64,000 bases of DNA from Pseudomonas taiwanensis (lineage in GTDB: Bacteria > Pseudomonadota > Gammaproteobacteria > Pseudomonadales > Pseudomonadaceae). A program made the translations under genes and the position numbers. Below, in pieces: positions 11,088 through 21,015 of the stretch. Under the pieces are notes generated by a model. That model did not search any database and was not told where the DNA came from. It was given only the letters and a program-made list of their open reading frames with translations. Every line of letters begins with the position of its first letter. Position 1 is the first letter of the stretch. The stretch is taken from the NCBI RefSeq assembly GCF_013393345.1, contig NZ_QJRF01000031.1, positions 108,444-172,443 of the forward strand, in the 5' to 3' direction.

Positions 11088-13079
11088 TTACGCGCCAGTT
11101 GGGGTCGGAGTCAGGGGAGAAGTGTTGCGGCTGAGGAGGTCGCGCAGCTGATCTTTTTCCTCTGCGCTGAGTTCGCTTTGCCGCGCTTTTCGCAGCAGCT
11201 TTTCCAGGCGGCGTTCCCGCTGGCGAGCCGACAACCTAGTTATAGTGTCGAAAAACTGTTGTTCAAGGTTGTCTTCGGAAATCAGCCATTCCTTTTCCGC
11301 CAGGGCCCGTAACAGACGGCCCTGATCGGTGCCGTGCCAGCGGGCGATCAGCTGCAGCGAACGAAGTTTCGGATTCTTCTGAACGGCTTCCACGAGTGCC
11401 ACCATGAGCTGGGCATACGTGTCGTCTTCGGCGGCGAAGTGGCTGGCATCCTCGACTTTCTGCGCCAATGACGGGTGGTGCAGCAAAGTGCGCAGTGCCG
11501 TGAGAGTGGGCGATTCCACCTTCACTTCGGTGCGCGGTGGCTGCCTGAAATCATCACGGCCCTGCTTGCTCCATTTCTTGCCGTTTTTCTTCCAGTCGTC
11601 CTTTTTCCAGCCTTCCTTGCGCCGTTCGTCCTTCTGCCAGGTGCCCTGCTGGGCGGCTGGCTGCTCGAAGTAGTGCGAATGGTCCGGCTCGTGCTGCTGG
11701 TCGTCGTAGCCGGAGAACGATGCGTAGTAGGCGTCGTCCGGGTGGTCGTGGCTTTCGCTTCTCGCCGGTGTCGCGCTGCGGGCGAACTGGCCGAGTGCGT
11801 CGCCATTGAGACCGGTGATCTCGGCCAGGCGCTGACGCATCAGGACCTTGAGATTTGCGCCGGGAATTCGCTCGATCAGCGGCGCGGCCAGCGTAGCCAG
11901 GTGAGCCTTGCCTTCCAGTGAGCTGGGGTCGGCTTCCTGAGTCAGTTGCTGGAAGAAGTAGTCCGCGAGCGGTTGTGCATGCTGGGTGATCCGCGCGCGG
12001 AATGCGTCGGTGCCTTCCTTGCGGACCAGGCTGTCCGGGTCTTCGCCCTCGGGCAGGAAGAGGAAGCGCGCGCGGCGTCCGTCCTCAAGTCCGGATAGGG
12101 CAGCTTCCAGGGCGCGCCAGGCGGCTTTGCGTCCTGCCTGGTCGCCGTCGAAACAGAAGAGGATGTTCGGCACCAGGCGGAACAGGCGGCGGATGTGTTC
12201 TTCGCTGGTGGCGGTGCCCAGCGTGGCGACGGCATTGCGCAGGCCCTGTTGGGCGAGGGCGATGACGTCCATGTACCCCTCGACGACCATGATTTCGTCG
12301 AGGTTGCGATTGTGCTTGCGTGCTTCGAACAGCCCGTAGAGTTCCTGGCCCTTGTGGAAGACCGGGGTTTCCGGCGAGTTCAGGTACTTGGGCTTGTCGT
12401 CGCCAAGCACCCGGCCACCGAAGGCGATGATCCGTCCACGGTTGTCACGGATCGGGAACATCACCCGGTCGCGGAAGCGGTCGTAGCGCTTGCCGGTATC
12501 GGCGTTTTCGATCAGCAAGCCGGCGTCGATCATGTGCTTCTGCTGCAGGCTGTCCCCGCCCATGTGCTTGAGCAGGTTGTCCCAGCCGGGCGGGGCGAAG
12601 CCGAGGCCGAAGTCGCGGGCGATTTCGCCGGTCAGGCCGCGTCCTTTCAGGTATTCGACGGCGGCCTTGCGGGTCGGGTGTTGCTTCAACGCATGGCGAT
12701 AGAAGTCCGATGCAGCGGTAAGCAGGGCGTAGAGCGGCGAATCGCTCGGCTGACGCGGCCCGCTGCTGCGGCCGCCTTCTTCTCTGGGGACTTCCAGGCC
12801 TGCGCGCTTGGCCAGTTCCTCGACCGCCTGGGGGAAGTCCAGGTGATCGTGATCCATGACGAAGCCGAGGGCATTGCCGCCGGCGCCGCAGCCGAAGCAG
12901 TAATAGAACTGCTTGTCCGGGCTGACGCTGAAGGAGGGCGTCTTTTCGTTATGGAAGGGGCAGCGAGCGGTGTAGTTCTTGCCGGCCTTTTTCAGCTGCA
13001 CGCGGGCGCCGACCACTTCGACTATGTCGGTGCGGTTCAGCAGATCGTCGATGAAGCCTTGGGGAATCAGGCCGGCCAT
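11088..13079 (-). CDS. dnaG: DNA primase
   Basis: 663 residues. DnaG makes RNA primers for the replication fork. An N-terminal zinc-binding domain (CPFHNEKTPSFS with later YYCFGCGAGG, residues ~40-64) is followed by the TOPRIM catalytic core (VVEGYMDVIAL near residue 265, then FCFDGDQAGRKA). A charged, K/W-rich linker around 480-510 precedes the C-terminal helicase-binding domain. It lies between rpsU and rpoD, the classic macromolecular synthesis order, but a terminator-like hairpin separates it from rpsU. Confidence 0.97.
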   Translation of the reverse strand: MAGLIPQGFIDDLLNRTDIVEVVGARVQLKKAGKNYTARCPFHNEKTPSFSVSPDKQFYYCFGCGAGGNALGFVMDHDHLDFPQAVEELAKRAGLEVPREEGGRSSGPRQPSDSPLYALLTAASDFYRHALKQHPTRKAAVEYLKGRGLTGEIARDFGLGFAPPGWDNLLKHMGGDSLQQKHMIDAGLLIENADTGKRYDRFRDRVMFPIRDNRGRIIAFGGRVLGDDKPKYLNSPETPVFHKGQELYGLFEARKHNRNLDEIMVVEGYMDVIALAQQGLRNAVATLGTATSEEHIRRLFRLVPNILFCFDGDQAGRKAAWRALEAALSGLEDGRRARFLFLPEGEDPDSLVRKEGTDAFRARITQHAQPLADYFFQQLTQEADPSSLEGKAHLATLAAPLIERIPGANLKVLMRQRLAEITGLNGDALGQFARSATPARSESHDHPDDAYYASFSGYDDQQHEPDHSHYFEQPAAQQGTWQKDERRKEGWKKDDWKKNGKKWSKQGRDDFRQPPRTEVKVESPTLTALRTLLHHPSLAQKVEDASHFAAEDDTYAQLMVALVEAVQKNPKLRSLQLIARWHGTDQGRLLRALAEKEWLISEDNLEQQFFDTITRLSARQRERRLEKLLRKARQSELSAEEKDQLRDLLSRNTSPLTPTPTGA

Positions 13080-13160
13080 AGGGTGCTCGGGGCGCAGGAA
13101 GGTTCAAAGCATACCCGCGCCTGGCCAGTGAAGTCAGGCGGGAGTCTTGAGCTGGAAAGC

Positions 13161-13197
13161 AAAAAACTCCGCCATTCGCAAAAGCGAAGCGGAGTTT
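13161..13197 (-). terminator. Terminator between rpsU and dnaG
   Basis: On the minus strand the stem AAACTCCGC/GCGGAGTTT contains an inner TTCGC/GCGAA hairpin, and six T follow. In E. coli a terminator at this position reduces read-through from rpsU into dnaG; the same role is likely here. Confidence 0.8.
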
Positions 13198-13218
13198 CTT
13201 GTGTGCCCAGCATGCACT

Positions 13219-13238
13219 CGCCCGGCCGGAGCCGGGCG
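13219..13238 (-). other. GC hairpin downstream of rpsU
   Basis: 8-bp stem CGCCCGGC/GCCGGGCG with loop CGGA, about 30 nt after the rpsU stop and before the T-tailed terminator. No T-tract follows. It may be an mRNA 3'-end stabilising or processing structure (inference). Confidence 0.45.
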
Positions 13239-13268
13239 ATGCGTGAGCGTGCGGCGTAGCCTGCTAAC

Positions 13269-13484
13269 TCAGTACAGGCGCTCGCGGCGACGCTGCTCGC
13301 GCTGCACTTTCTTGGCGTGACGCTTGACCGCGGCGGCGGCTTTGCGCTTGCGCTCTGCAGTGGGCTTCTCGTAGAACTCACGGCTGCGAACTTCGGCCAG
13401 TACGCCGGCTTTCTCGCAGGAGCGCTTGAAACGACGCAGAGCTACGTCGAAGGGTTCGTTCTCTTTAACTTTGACGGCTGGCAT
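13269..13484 (-). CDS. rpsU: 30S ribosomal protein S21
   Basis: 71 residues starting [12 protein letters not shown], with a basic, arginine-rich C-terminus ([14 protein letters not shown]), the standard S21 length and sequence. S21 helps 30S subunits pair with the Shine-Dalgarno region. The ATG at 13484 has GAAGG about 10 nt upstream; an open extension to 13562 lacks S21 homology. It heads the unit rpsU-dnaG-rpoD and is divergent from tsaD. A yqeY-like gene that I recall between rpsU and dnaG in P. aeruginosa is absent. Confidence 0.97.
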   Translation of the reverse strand: MPAVKVKENEPFDVALRRFKRSCEKAGVLAEVRSREFYEKPTAERKRKAAAAVKRHAKKVQREQRRRERLY

Positions 13485-13690
13485 CCAGGTCGTACCTTCA
13501 TCAATTACCGAATGGTCGACGCATTCCGGCAAAAGCTGGCTCGGTGGCGCGTCGGATTTCAAGGGCTGCGGATATTAACGCCTCAGGGCACGGAATGCAA
13601 AGCCTTCAGTCGAAAACCGCTGGTCGGCGCAGGGGGCGGCGATTATGATTCGCGCCTTCTTCTTTTGCCAGGCCAGAAAGGCGCGTACCC

Positions 13691-14716
13691 ATGCTAGTGC
13701 TGGGGTTGGAAACCTCCTGCGACGAAACCGGCGTCGCCCTTTATGACAGTGAACGCGGCCTCCTGGCCGATGCGCTGTTCAGTCAGATCGACCTGCATCG
13801 GGTCTACGGCGGCGTCGTGCCCGAGCTGGCGTCCCGTGACCATGTGAAGCGTCTGCTACCGCTGCTGCGCGAAGTCCTGGAAGAGGCTGATCGCAAGCCC
13901 GAGGATATCGACGGCATCGCCTACACCGCGGGTCCCGGCCTGGTGGGCGCGTTGCTGGTGGGGGCGTCCTGCGCCCAGGCCCTGGCATTCGCCTGGGGCG
14001 TACCGGCGCTTGGTGTCCACCATATGGAAGGCCACTTGCTGGCGCCCATGCTGGAAGAAACGCCTCCGGAGTTCCCGTTCATCGCCTTGCTGGTTTCGGG
14101 TGGTCACACCCAGCTGGTGCGGGTGGATGGCATTGGCTGCTACCAGTTGCTCGGCGAATCGGTGGACGACGCCGCGGGCGAAGCCTTCGACAAGACCGCC
14201 AAGCTGATTGGGCTCGGTTATCCGGGCGGTCCGGAAATCGCGCGGCTGGCCCAGAGCGGCACCCCCGGCCGCTTCGTATTCCCACGGCCGATGACCGATC
14301 GTCCCGGCCTGGACTTCTCCTTCAGCGGCCTCAAGACCTTCGCCCTCAATACCTGGCAGCGCTGCCGCGATGCTGGAGACGACGGCGAGCAAACCCGTTG
14401 CGACATCGCTCTGGCCTTCGAACAGGCGGTGGTGGAGACTCTCACCATCAAGTGCCGTCGCGCGCTCAAGCAGACCGGTCTCAAGCGCCTGGTGATCGCC
14501 GGCGGTGTCAGCGCCAACCAGTCGTTGCGACAGGCGTTGGCCAAGATGCTCGGTGAGCTGAAGGGTGATGTGTTCTATGCACGGCCGCGTTTCTGCACCG
14601 ACAACGGCGCGATGATCGCTTACGCCGGCTGCCAGCGTTTGCTGGCGGGCCAGCAGGATGGGCCGGCGATTGGTGTCCAGGCGCGTTGGCCGATGGAGCA
14701 GCTGCCCCCCGTCTGA
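13691..14716 (+). CDS. tsaD: tRNA N6-adenosine threonylcarbamoyltransferase
   Basis: 341 residues. With TsaB, TsaC and TsaE it makes the t6A modification at A37 of tRNAs that read ANN codons. The protein starts [14 protein letters not shown], carries the metal-binding HHMEGH motif near residue 111 and has the ASKHA ATPase-fold motif VSGGHTQLV near 135. It was formerly annotated as the glycoprotease Gcp. It is divergent from rpsU across a 206-bp gap in which I could not pick a clear promoter. Confidence 0.97.
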   Translation: MLVLGLETSCDETGVALYDSERGLLADALFSQIDLHRVYGGVVPELASRDHVKRLLPLLREVLEEADRKPEDIDGIAYTAGPGLVGALLVGASCAQALAFAWGVPALGVHHMEGHLLAPMLEETPPEFPFIALLVSGGHTQLVRVDGIGCYQLLGESVDDAAGEAFDKTAKLIGLGYPGGPEIARLAQSGTPGRFVFPRPMTDRPGLDFSFSGLKTFALNTWQRCRDAGDDGEQTRCDIALAFEQAVVETLTIKCRRALKQTGLKRLVIAGGVSANQSLRQALAKMLGELKGDVFYARPRFCTDNGAMIAYAGCQRLLAGQQDGPAIGVQARWPMEQLPPV

Positions 14717-14747
14717 TCCACTGGGTGAGCCGATTTCACGCCGACAG

Positions 14748-15317
14748 TCAGAAATGCCGTTCGCGTCCTGCGAAAAGGTCGCGTAGATTGCCGCGATGGC
14801 GCCAGACGATAAGTCCGGTCAGCACTGTCATCGGTAGCAGCGCGCCGGGTTGTTGCCAGGCCAGCAGCGGCAATGTGAGCGGCGTGGCGATCAAGGCCGC
14901 CAGCGAACTGGTGCGAGTCAGGTAGAAGGTCAGCGCCCAGGCGCAAATGGCCAGCAGTGCTGCCGGTGGATACAGGCCGAGCAGCATGCCGGCAGCGGTG
15001 GCGACACCCTTGCCGCCGCGAAATCGGAAGTAAATGGGATAAAGGTGCCCGAGCACCGCTGCGAGGCCGACCCAGGCCTGCTGCTGGATGTCGAAGCCAC
15101 AGAGATAGGCGACCAGGACCGGCAACAAGCCTTTGAGCAGGTCGCCAAGCAGGGTCAGGACCGCAAGTTTCTTTCCCGCCACCCGTAACATATTGGTGGC
15201 GCCAGGGTTGCCGGAACCCTGGGCACGTGGGTCGCCCGTGCCGAAGAGTCGGCTGAGCAGAATGGCGAAGGACAACGATCCGAGCAGGTAGGCGAGAGTC
15301 GCCAGCAGCCAAAACAT
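14748..15317 (-). CDS. plsY: Glycerol-3-phosphate acyltransferase PlsY
   Basis: 189 residues with five or so membrane segments. PlsY transfers an acyl group from acyl-phosphate to glycerol-3-phosphate, starting phospholipid synthesis at the inner membrane. The conserved motifs are visible: [12 protein letters not shown] (residues ~36-47), [10 protein letters not shown] (~95-104) and the C-terminal [10 protein letters not shown]. The ATG at 15317 (MFWLL) gives the length I recall for P. aeruginosa; an ATG three codons upstream at 15326 is possible. It converges with tsaD. Confidence 0.94.
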   Translation of the reverse strand: MFWLLATLAYLLGSLSFAILLSRLFGTGDPRAQGSGNPGATNMLRVAGKKLAVLTLLGDLLKGLLPVLVAYLCGFDIQQQAWVGLAAVLGHLYPIYFRFRGGKGVATAAGMLLGLYPPAALLAICAWALTFYLTRTSSLAALIATPLTLPLLAWQQPGALLPMTVLTGLIVWRHRGNLRDLFAGRERHF

Positions 15318-15368
15318 GGTATCCATTCCGGGGCGAGGAAGTCCCGATTCTAGCGGGGCAGCACTGAC

Positions 15369-15722
15369 GTGGACACGGTTTTCATCGAGGGTCTGGAAGT
15401 GGACACCGTAATCGGTGCCTATGACTGGGAGCGCAGTATCCGCCAGTGCCTGCGGCTGGACCTGCAGCTGGCCTGGGACAACCGACCGGCCGCCGCTGGC
15501 GACGATCTCGAGAAAGCACTCGATTATGCCGCTGTTTCCCAGCGCATCCAGGCGTTCGCCGCCGAGGCGCAGTTCCTCCTGGTGGAAACCTTCGCTGAGC
15601 GTCTGGTGGCCGTGCTGATGGCCGAGTTCAATATTCCCTGGGTCCGCCTGAAACTGCACAAACCCGGTGCCGTACCGGCAGCCAGCAGCGTTGGCGTGGA
15701 GATCGAGCGCGGATGCCGCTGA
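15369..15722 (+). CDS. folB: Dihydroneopterin aldolase
   Basis: 117 residues. FolB cleaves 7,8-dihydroneopterin to 6-hydroxymethyl-7,8-dihydropterin and glycolaldehyde in folate synthesis. The family pattern [20 protein letters not shown] opens the protein, and [10 protein letters not shown] and LVETFAERL follow, the latter region carrying active-site residues; KLHKPGA is near the end. The start codon is GTG at 15369. It overlaps the start of folK by 10 bp, so the two folate genes are translationally coupled. Confidence 0.95.
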   Translation: MDTVFIEGLEVDTVIGAYDWERSIRQCLRLDLQLAWDNRPAAAGDDLEKALDYAAVSQRIQAFAAEAQFLLVETFAERLVAVLMAEFNIPWVRLKLHKPGAVPAASSVGVEIERGCR

Positions 15723-16255
15723 CTCCTATCTACCTTGGCCTCGGCAGCAATATCGAGCGTGAGCGGAATCTGACCGCCGGGCTCGAGGCGCTGGACGGAT
15801 TCCTCCAGGACATTCGCTGCTCTCCGGTGTTCGAAAGCTTTCCCGTGGGTATCAAGAGCGGGAATTTCTTCAATTTCGTGGTGGCCGCCCTTACCGACCT
15901 GTCTTTGCACGAACTGGATCGCCGCTTGAAGGAGATCGAGGCTGACAATGGTCGCTATGCGCCGGGCCGCAAGGGCCTGCCGCTGGACATCGACGTGCTG
16001 CTGTATGGCGATCGCGTGGGGAACTTCGACGGCCTCATCCTGCCGCGCCCGGAAGTGCTGAAGAATGCTTTCGTGCTCTGGCCCCTGTCGCTGCTGGCGC
16101 CTGACCTTCAGCACCCCGGCGAACATCGAGGCTTCGCCGAGCTTTGGGAGCGTGCCGCTATCGAGCAGGCACTGTGGCCGGCATCCTTCTCCTGGCGCGG
16201 CGTCGAGCTGACGCCGCCCGGACTGATTCAGGCCTTCCCGCCACCTTCCTTGTAA
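15713..16255 (+). CDS. folK: 2-amino-4-hydroxy-6-hydroxymethyldihydropteridine pyrophosphokinase family protein
   Basis: 180 residues of the HPPK family, which transfers pyrophosphate from ATP to 6-hydroxymethyl-dihydropterin, the step after FolB. Family signatures are [14 protein letters not shown] at the N-terminus and [13 protein letters not shown] around residue 87-100. Pseudomonas usually has another folK next to panB, so this copy may be a paralogue. The last 28 bp overlap the 3' end of the convergent cca. Confidence 0.88.
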   Translation: MPLTPIYLGLGSNIERERNLTAGLEALDGFLQDIRCSPVFESFPVGIKSGNFFNFVVAALTDLSLHELDRRLKEIEADNGRYAPGRKGLPLDIDVLLYGDRVGNFDGLILPRPEVLKNAFVLWPLSLLAPDLQHPGEHRGFAELWERAAIEQALWPASFSWRGVELTPPGLIQAFPPPSL

Positions 16256-17460
16256 GCCTTGAGTGCCTTGAGGCGCTCGGCCTTGAGCGCTTCGCCCAAT
16301 TCCGCCCCCTTCAATCCCTTTTCCAGCAGCGGTTGCACGGCGACTTTGCGGGCAGCCTGGGCTGCCCCCAGCAGATAGGCGGCTTGCGGATAGTCGCGGT
16401 GTTCCAGGCCGGTGCGGCCGCGCGCGTCCATCTCGCTGGCGGCGACGAACTCCTCGAAGCGCTGCGGCCGGCGGTAGACGTCGAAGCATTGCAGGAGCTC
16501 CAGCAGGGTGGAGGCGCGCAGTTCCAGGGCGCGATGGGCGTGGGTGTGATACTCGCCGACCAACAGTGCCAGTTCCTGGCAGTCGCGGGGCGCCTTGCAG
16601 CGCTCATTAATGGCCTTGATCAGTTTCAGGCCGCGCTTTTCGTGGGCGATGTGCCGTGGCCATTCTTCTTCTGGGGTCAGGCCCTTGCCCAGGTCGTGCA
16701 GCAGGCTGGCCCAGCGTACGGTCAGCGGCTGGTCGTGCTCGGCGCACTGGCGCAGGACGGCCAGCACGTGGACGCCGGTGTCGACTTCCGGGTGATGCTT
16801 CGCCGGCTGCGGCACGCCGAACAAACCGTCCACTTCAGGCAACCAGGCTGCCAGGGCGCCGCATTCGTGCAGCACCTGGATGAACACGTCCGGGCGTGGC
16901 TCCATCAGGGCGCGAGAGATTTCTTTCCAGCTGCGCTCCGGTGTCAGGGCATCCAGTTCGCCTGATTCGGCGATCTGCCGCATCAGCTCCAGGGTTTCCT
17001 GCGCGACGGTGAAGCCCAGGGGCGCATAGCGTGCGGCGAATCGCGCGACGCGTAGCACTCGCAGCGGGTCTTCGGCGAAAGCGGGGGAGACGTGGCGCAG
17101 TACGCGGGATTCGAGGTCTTTCTGGCCCTCATAGGGGTCGATGAGATTGCCGTGGTTATCCTCGGCCATGGCGTTGACCGTGAGGTCTCGGCGGATCAGA
17201 TCCTGTTCCAGGGTCACATCCGGGCTGGCGTAGAAGGTGAAGCCGCCATAACCGCGTCCACTCTTGCGCTCGGTGCGCGCCAGGGCATATTCCTCGCCGG
17301 TTTGCGGATGCAGGAACACCGGGAAGTCCGCACCCACTGGGCAGTAACCCTTTTCCAGCATTTCTTCGGCGGTGGCGCCGACCACGACCCAATCGATCTC
17401 GGTGATGGCGCGATTCAACAGGCGGTCGCGTACCGCGCCACCGACTTTGTATATCTGCAT
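16228..17460 (-). CDS. cca: CCA-adding tRNA nucleotidyltransferase
   Basis: 410 residues. It adds or repairs the 3' CCA end of tRNAs. The N-terminus has the class II nucleotidyltransferase motif ([10 protein letters not shown], then [10 protein letters not shown] with catalytic acidic residues), then [10 protein letters not shown] and the RRxxR-like region [18 protein letters not shown]. An HD domain (LLHDLGKG around residue 255) follows, as in gammaproteobacterial Cca with phosphohydrolase activity. The ATG at 17460 ([12 protein letters not shown]) begins at the conserved start of the family; the frame runs on upstream without homology. Confidence 0.96.
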   Translation of the reverse strand: MQIYKVGGAVRDRLLNRAITEIDWVVVGATAEEMLEKGYCPVGADFPVFLHPQTGEEYALARTERKSGRGYGGFTFYASPDVTLEQDLIRRDLTVNAMAEDNHGNLIDPYEGQKDLESRVLRHVSPAFAEDPLRVLRVARFAARYAPLGFTVAQETLELMRQIAESGELDALTPERSWKEISRALMEPRPDVFIQVLHECGALAAWLPEVDGLFGVPQPAKHHPEVDTGVHVLAVLRQCAEHDQPLTVRWASLLHDLGKGLTPEEEWPRHIAHEKRGLKLIKAINERCKAPRDCQELALLVGEYHTHAHRALELRASTLLELLQCFDVYRRPQRFEEFVAASEMDARGRTGLEHRDYPQAAYLLGAAQAARKVAVQPLLEKGLKGAELGEALKAERLKALKAYKEGGGKA

Positions 17461-17492
17461 GTGTTGCCTCCGTGGCTGCGGAGGATAGCAGT

Positions 17493-18002
17493 CTAGTGGG
17501 CTACAGGAATCTGCCCGACCAGCGCCCTTACTGTGTTTTCGAGCAGTTCGGCACTGTCCCAGGAAGGGCTGAGACCGGTGCTGGCCAGACCTTCCCAAAG
17601 TACCTTGCCGGTGGAGTCGGTCAGGCGCAGGCGTAAGGTTCCTGTCTCGTCACGCAGTCGGTGGATGGCCTGGTAGGGGCCAAGGGGGCTGGGGGGCGCC
17701 TGATCGACCTTGAATTCGAGCGGCTGATCGTTCACGGCCAGCCAGTAGTACACCTGCAGCTGTGCATTGCCTTCGGCGCGATAGCCGCGGGCTTCCAGCT
17801 CCTGCCGGATCAGCGGGGCGAGCTGGGCGTAGCGCTCCCGATACGGCAGCTCACCGTTCACCGCCTGCTCCGGAGGTACCAGCGTAAAGCTGCTGCGCCC
17901 GGCCAGTTCGGCACTGGCCGGTTGCAGGATGCGGATTTGCGGGATGGACGTGGAGCAGGTGGCCAGGGCCAGACACAGCAGCAGGACGAGGAACAGGCGC
18001 AT
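17493..18002 (-). CDS. Small putative lipoprotein (PA0585-like)
   Basis: 169 residues, start [19 protein letters not shown]. The hydrophobic leader ends in a cysteine, giving a lipobox-like LATC; threonine at -1 is unusual, so lipidation is likely but not certain. The body resembles small envelope proteins of the DUF4136 type: [10 protein letters not shown] followed by YYWLAVN and [16 protein letters not shown]. Its function is unknown. The ATG at 18002 follows GGGAG by about 9 nt. It is close downstream of the SpoVR gene on the same strand and may be cotranscribed. Confidence 0.8.
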   Translation of the reverse strand: MRLFLVLLLCLALATCSTSIPQIRILQPASAELAGRSSFTLVPPEQAVNGELPYRERYAQLAPLIRQELEARGYRAEGNAQLQVYYWLAVNDQPLEFKVDQAPPSPLGPYQAIHRLRDETGTLRLRLTDSTGKVLWEGLASTGLSPSWDSAELLENTVRALVGQIPVAH

Positions 18003-18066
18003 CTGAGGGCGGCTCCCATAGGGGTGAACCGCATGCTCGGCGTGGGCCGGGCACGCGGTCAACCGA

Positions 18067-19632
18067 TCAAATGGGTGGAATGATCAGGTCCAGGCGCGGG
18101 TATTCCCCGTCCTCAGTGCGTTCCCCCTTTGGGGGGACGTGGTGACTCCCTGTGATCTGTTCGCCGTAACGGGTTTCCAGGTGGATATCGAAGCCCCAAA
18201 GTCGGTGCAGGTGCTTGAGGACCTCCTCGGTGGACTCGCCCAGGGGTTTTCGGTCGTGCTGCTGGTGGCGCAGGGTGAGCGAGCGATCGCCACGACGATC
18301 CACACTCCAGATCTGCACGTTGGGTTCGCGGTTGCCGAGGTTGTACTGGGCGGCCAGGGTTTCGCGGATCAGCCGGTAGCCCTGCTCGTCATGGATGGCC
18401 GGAACGTATAGCTCATCCTTCTGGTCATCGTCGAGGATGCTGAACAGCTTGAAGTCGCGGATCACCTTGGGTGACAGGAACTGCAGGATGAAGCTTTCAT
18501 CCTTGAAGCTGTTCATGGCGAACTTGAGCGTCGACAGCCAGTCACTGCCGGCGATGTCCGGGAACCAGTGGCGGTCTTCCTCCGTGGGTTCCTCGCAGAT
18601 GCGGCGGATGTCGCGGTACATCGCGAAGCCCAGGGCGTAGGGGTTGATGCCGCTGTAGTAGGGACTGTCGAAGGGCGGCTGGTAGACCACGCTGGTGTGC
18701 GATTGCAGGAACTCCATCATGAAGCCTTCGGTGACGAGCCCTTCGTCGTACAGGTCGTTGAGGAGCGTGTAGTGCCAGAAGGTGGCCCAGCCTTCGTTCA
18801 TCACCTGAGTCTGGCGTTGTGGGTAGAAGTACTGGGCGACCTTGCGCACGATGCGCACCACTTCCCGCTGCCAGGGCTCCAGTAGCGGGGCGTGCTTTTC
18901 GATGAAATAGAGGATGTTTTCCTGCGGTTCGGCGGGGAAGCGCTGGTTGTCCTTCTCGCCGCCCTTGCCGGCGCCCTTGGGAATGGTGCGCCAGAGATCG
19001 TTGATCTGCTTCTGCAGGTGTTCTTCGCGTTCTTTCTGCCGACGCCGTTCTTCCTCGGCGGAAATGGGGTAGGGGCGTTTGTAGCGGTCCACACCGTAGT
19101 TCATCAGGGCGTGGCAGGAGTCGAGCAGGTCTTCCACCGCATCGATACCGTGGCGCTCTTCGCACAGATTGATGTACTGCTTGGCGAACACCAGGTAGTC
19201 GATGATCGAGCTGGCGTCGGTCCAGGTGCGGAACAGGTAGTTGCCCTTGAAGAAGCTGTTGTGGCCGTAGCAGGCATGGGCGATGACCAGGGCCTGCATG
19301 GTGATGGTGTTTTCCTCCATCAGATAGGCGATGCAGGGGTCGGAGTTGATCACGATCTCGTAGGCCAGGCCCATCTGGCCCCGTGAGTAACCCTTCTCGG
19401 TGGCGAGGAAGTGCTTGCCGTAGGACCAGTGGTGATAGCCGATGGGCATGCCGACTGACGCATAGGCGTCCATCATCTGCTCGGCGCTGATCACTTCGAT
19501 CTGGTTAGGGTAGGTGTCCAGCGCATAGCGCTCGGCGATCCTGCTGATCTCGCGGTCGTAGGTGCGGATCAGGTCGAAGGTCCATTCCGACCCCGTGGAA
19601 ATGGGCTTGCGTTCCTTCTTGCTGGCAGTCAT
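18067..19632 (-). CDS. SpoVR family protein
   Basis: 521 residues, homologous to Bacillus SpoVR and E. coli YcgB. Family motifs include GMPIGYHHWSYGKHF near residue 77, AHACYGHNSFFKGN near 135 and NEGWATFWHY near 282. The biochemical role is not established; the family is linked to stationary phase and stress together with YeaG (PrkA) and YeaH. Here the three genes lie together in the order prkA, yeaH, spoVR, with only 13 bp between yeaH and spoVR, so an operon is likely. Confidence 0.93.
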   Translation of the reverse strand: MTASKKERKPISTGSEWTFDLIRTYDREISRIAERYALDTYPNQIEVISAEQMMDAYASVGMPIGYHHWSYGKHFLATEKGYSRGQMGLAYEIVINSDPCIAYLMEENTITMQALVIAHACYGHNSFFKGNYLFRTWTDASSIIDYLVFAKQYINLCEERHGIDAVEDLLDSCHALMNYGVDRYKRPYPISAEEERRRQKEREEHLQKQINDLWRTIPKGAGKGGEKDNQRFPAEPQENILYFIEKHAPLLEPWQREVVRIVRKVAQYFYPQRQTQVMNEGWATFWHYTLLNDLYDEGLVTEGFMMEFLQSHTSVVYQPPFDSPYYSGINPYALGFAMYRDIRRICEEPTEEDRHWFPDIAGSDWLSTLKFAMNSFKDESFILQFLSPKVIRDFKLFSILDDDQKDELYVPAIHDEQGYRLIRETLAAQYNLGNREPNVQIWSVDRRGDRSLTLRHQQHDRKPLGESTEEVLKHLHRLWGFDIHLETRYGEQITGSHHVPPKGERTEDGEYPRLDLIIPPI

Positions 19633-19645
19633 TTCACGCCTCCCC

Positions 19646-20917
19646 TCAGGTCACGAGCCTGCGATGGAACAGCTCGCGGAACACCGGGTAGATATCCGCC
19701 GCCGAGACGATCTGTTGCTGGGCGAAGGTATCGCCGAACGCTTCGCAGACCTGCTCGTACTCGTACCACAGCGCCTGATGCTCGCGCGGAGTGATCTCGA
19801 CGTAGGTGTAGTACTGCACGAACGGCATGATCTGCTTGATCAGGATATCCCGGCAGATGGGTGAATCGTCGTTCCAGTTGTCGCCGTCCGAAGCCTGGGC
19901 GGCATAGATATTCCATTCATTGATGGGGTAGCGCTCGGCCATGATCTCCTGCATCAGCTTGAGCGCGCTGGAGACGATGGTGCCGCCGGTTTCCCGGGAG
20001 TAGAAGAACTCTTCCTCGTCCACCTCGCGGGCGCTGGTGTGGTGGCGGATGAACACGACCTCGATCTTGTCGTAGTTCCGCTTGAGGAAGAGATAAAGGA
20101 GGATGAAGAAGCGCTTGGCGATGTCCTTGGTGGCCTGGGTCATGGAGCCCGAGACGTCCATCAGGCAGAACATCACCGCCTTGGACGATGGGTTGGGCTG
20201 CTTGACCAGCAGGTTGTACTTGAGGTCGAAGGTGTCGAGGAAGGGGACTCGCTCGATCCTGGCGCGAAGCCTGGCGATTTCTGCCTCAAGTTCCTGGATA
20301 TCGCCGAAGTTGTCCGGTTCCTCGCGTTTCAGGCGTTCCAGCTCCGCTCTCGCTACCTTCAGCTTGCCGCGACTGCTGCCGGAGAGCGCGATCCGGCGGG
20401 CGTGGGCCGAACGCAGGGTACGGACGATATTGATGCGCGACGGGTTGCCTTCGTTGCTGATGCCCGCTCGCACGGTCTTGAAGGTGTCGGACCCGGTGAG
20501 GTGGCGCTTTACCAGGTTGGGCAGCTCGAGGTCCTCGAACATGAAGTCGAGGAATTCCTCCTGGGTGATCTGGAAGACGAAGTCGTCCATTCCCTCGCCC
20601 TGATTGCTGGCCTTGCCGCCCCCGCGCCCACCGCCGCCGCCCTGGGGTCGGGGGATACGGTCACCGGTGGTGAATTCCTTGTTGCCGGGGTGGACGATGG
20701 TCTGGCGACCACCACGACCGTGGTGCAAAACGGGCTCGTCGATGTCACGACCGGGAATGCTGATCTGTTCGCCATGCTCCATGTCGGTGATGGAACGGCG
20801 GCTGACGGCCTCCTCCACGGCCTTCTTGATGTGCTCGCGGTAGCGCCGCAGGAACCGTTGCCGGTTCACGGTGCTCTTGTTCTTGCCGTTCAATCGCCTG
20901 TCGATGACGTAGCTCAT
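19646..20917 (-). CDS. yeaH: YeaH/YhbH family (DUF444) protein
   Basis: 423 residues. The N-terminus is basic ([29 protein letters not shown] split by helices), a glycine-rich linker lies around residues 90-107, and the C-terminal half has a von Willebrand A-like fold with a MIDAS-type motif ([10 protein letters not shown] near residue 246). It is normally encoded between PrkA and SpoVR/YcgB and is thought to work with the PrkA kinase. Its exact activity is unknown. Confidence 0.92.
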   Translation of the reverse strand: MSYVIDRRLNGKNKSTVNRQRFLRRYREHIKKAVEEAVSRRSITDMEHGEQISIPGRDIDEPVLHHGRGGRQTIVHPGNKEFTTGDRIPRPQGGGGGRGGGKASNQGEGMDDFVFQITQEEFLDFMFEDLELPNLVKRHLTGSDTFKTVRAGISNEGNPSRINIVRTLRSAHARRIALSGSSRGKLKVARAELERLKREEPDNFGDIQELEAEIARLRARIERVPFLDTFDLKYNLLVKQPNPSSKAVMFCLMDVSGSMTQATKDIAKRFFILLYLFLKRNYDKIEVVFIRHHTSAREVDEEEFFYSRETGGTIVSSALKLMQEIMAERYPINEWNIYAAQASDGDNWNDDSPICRDILIKQIMPFVQYYTYVEITPREHQALWYEYEQVCEAFGDTFAQQQIVSAADIYPVFRELFHRRLVT

Positions 20918-21015
20918 AGACCCCTCCGGGGAGCTTCAGGCTGCAAAGCGCGGAGGACGCCGTACGATACGGCGCCTCCGGCTGGCGTGTTCCTGACTTG
21001 CAGCTTGAGACTGTT

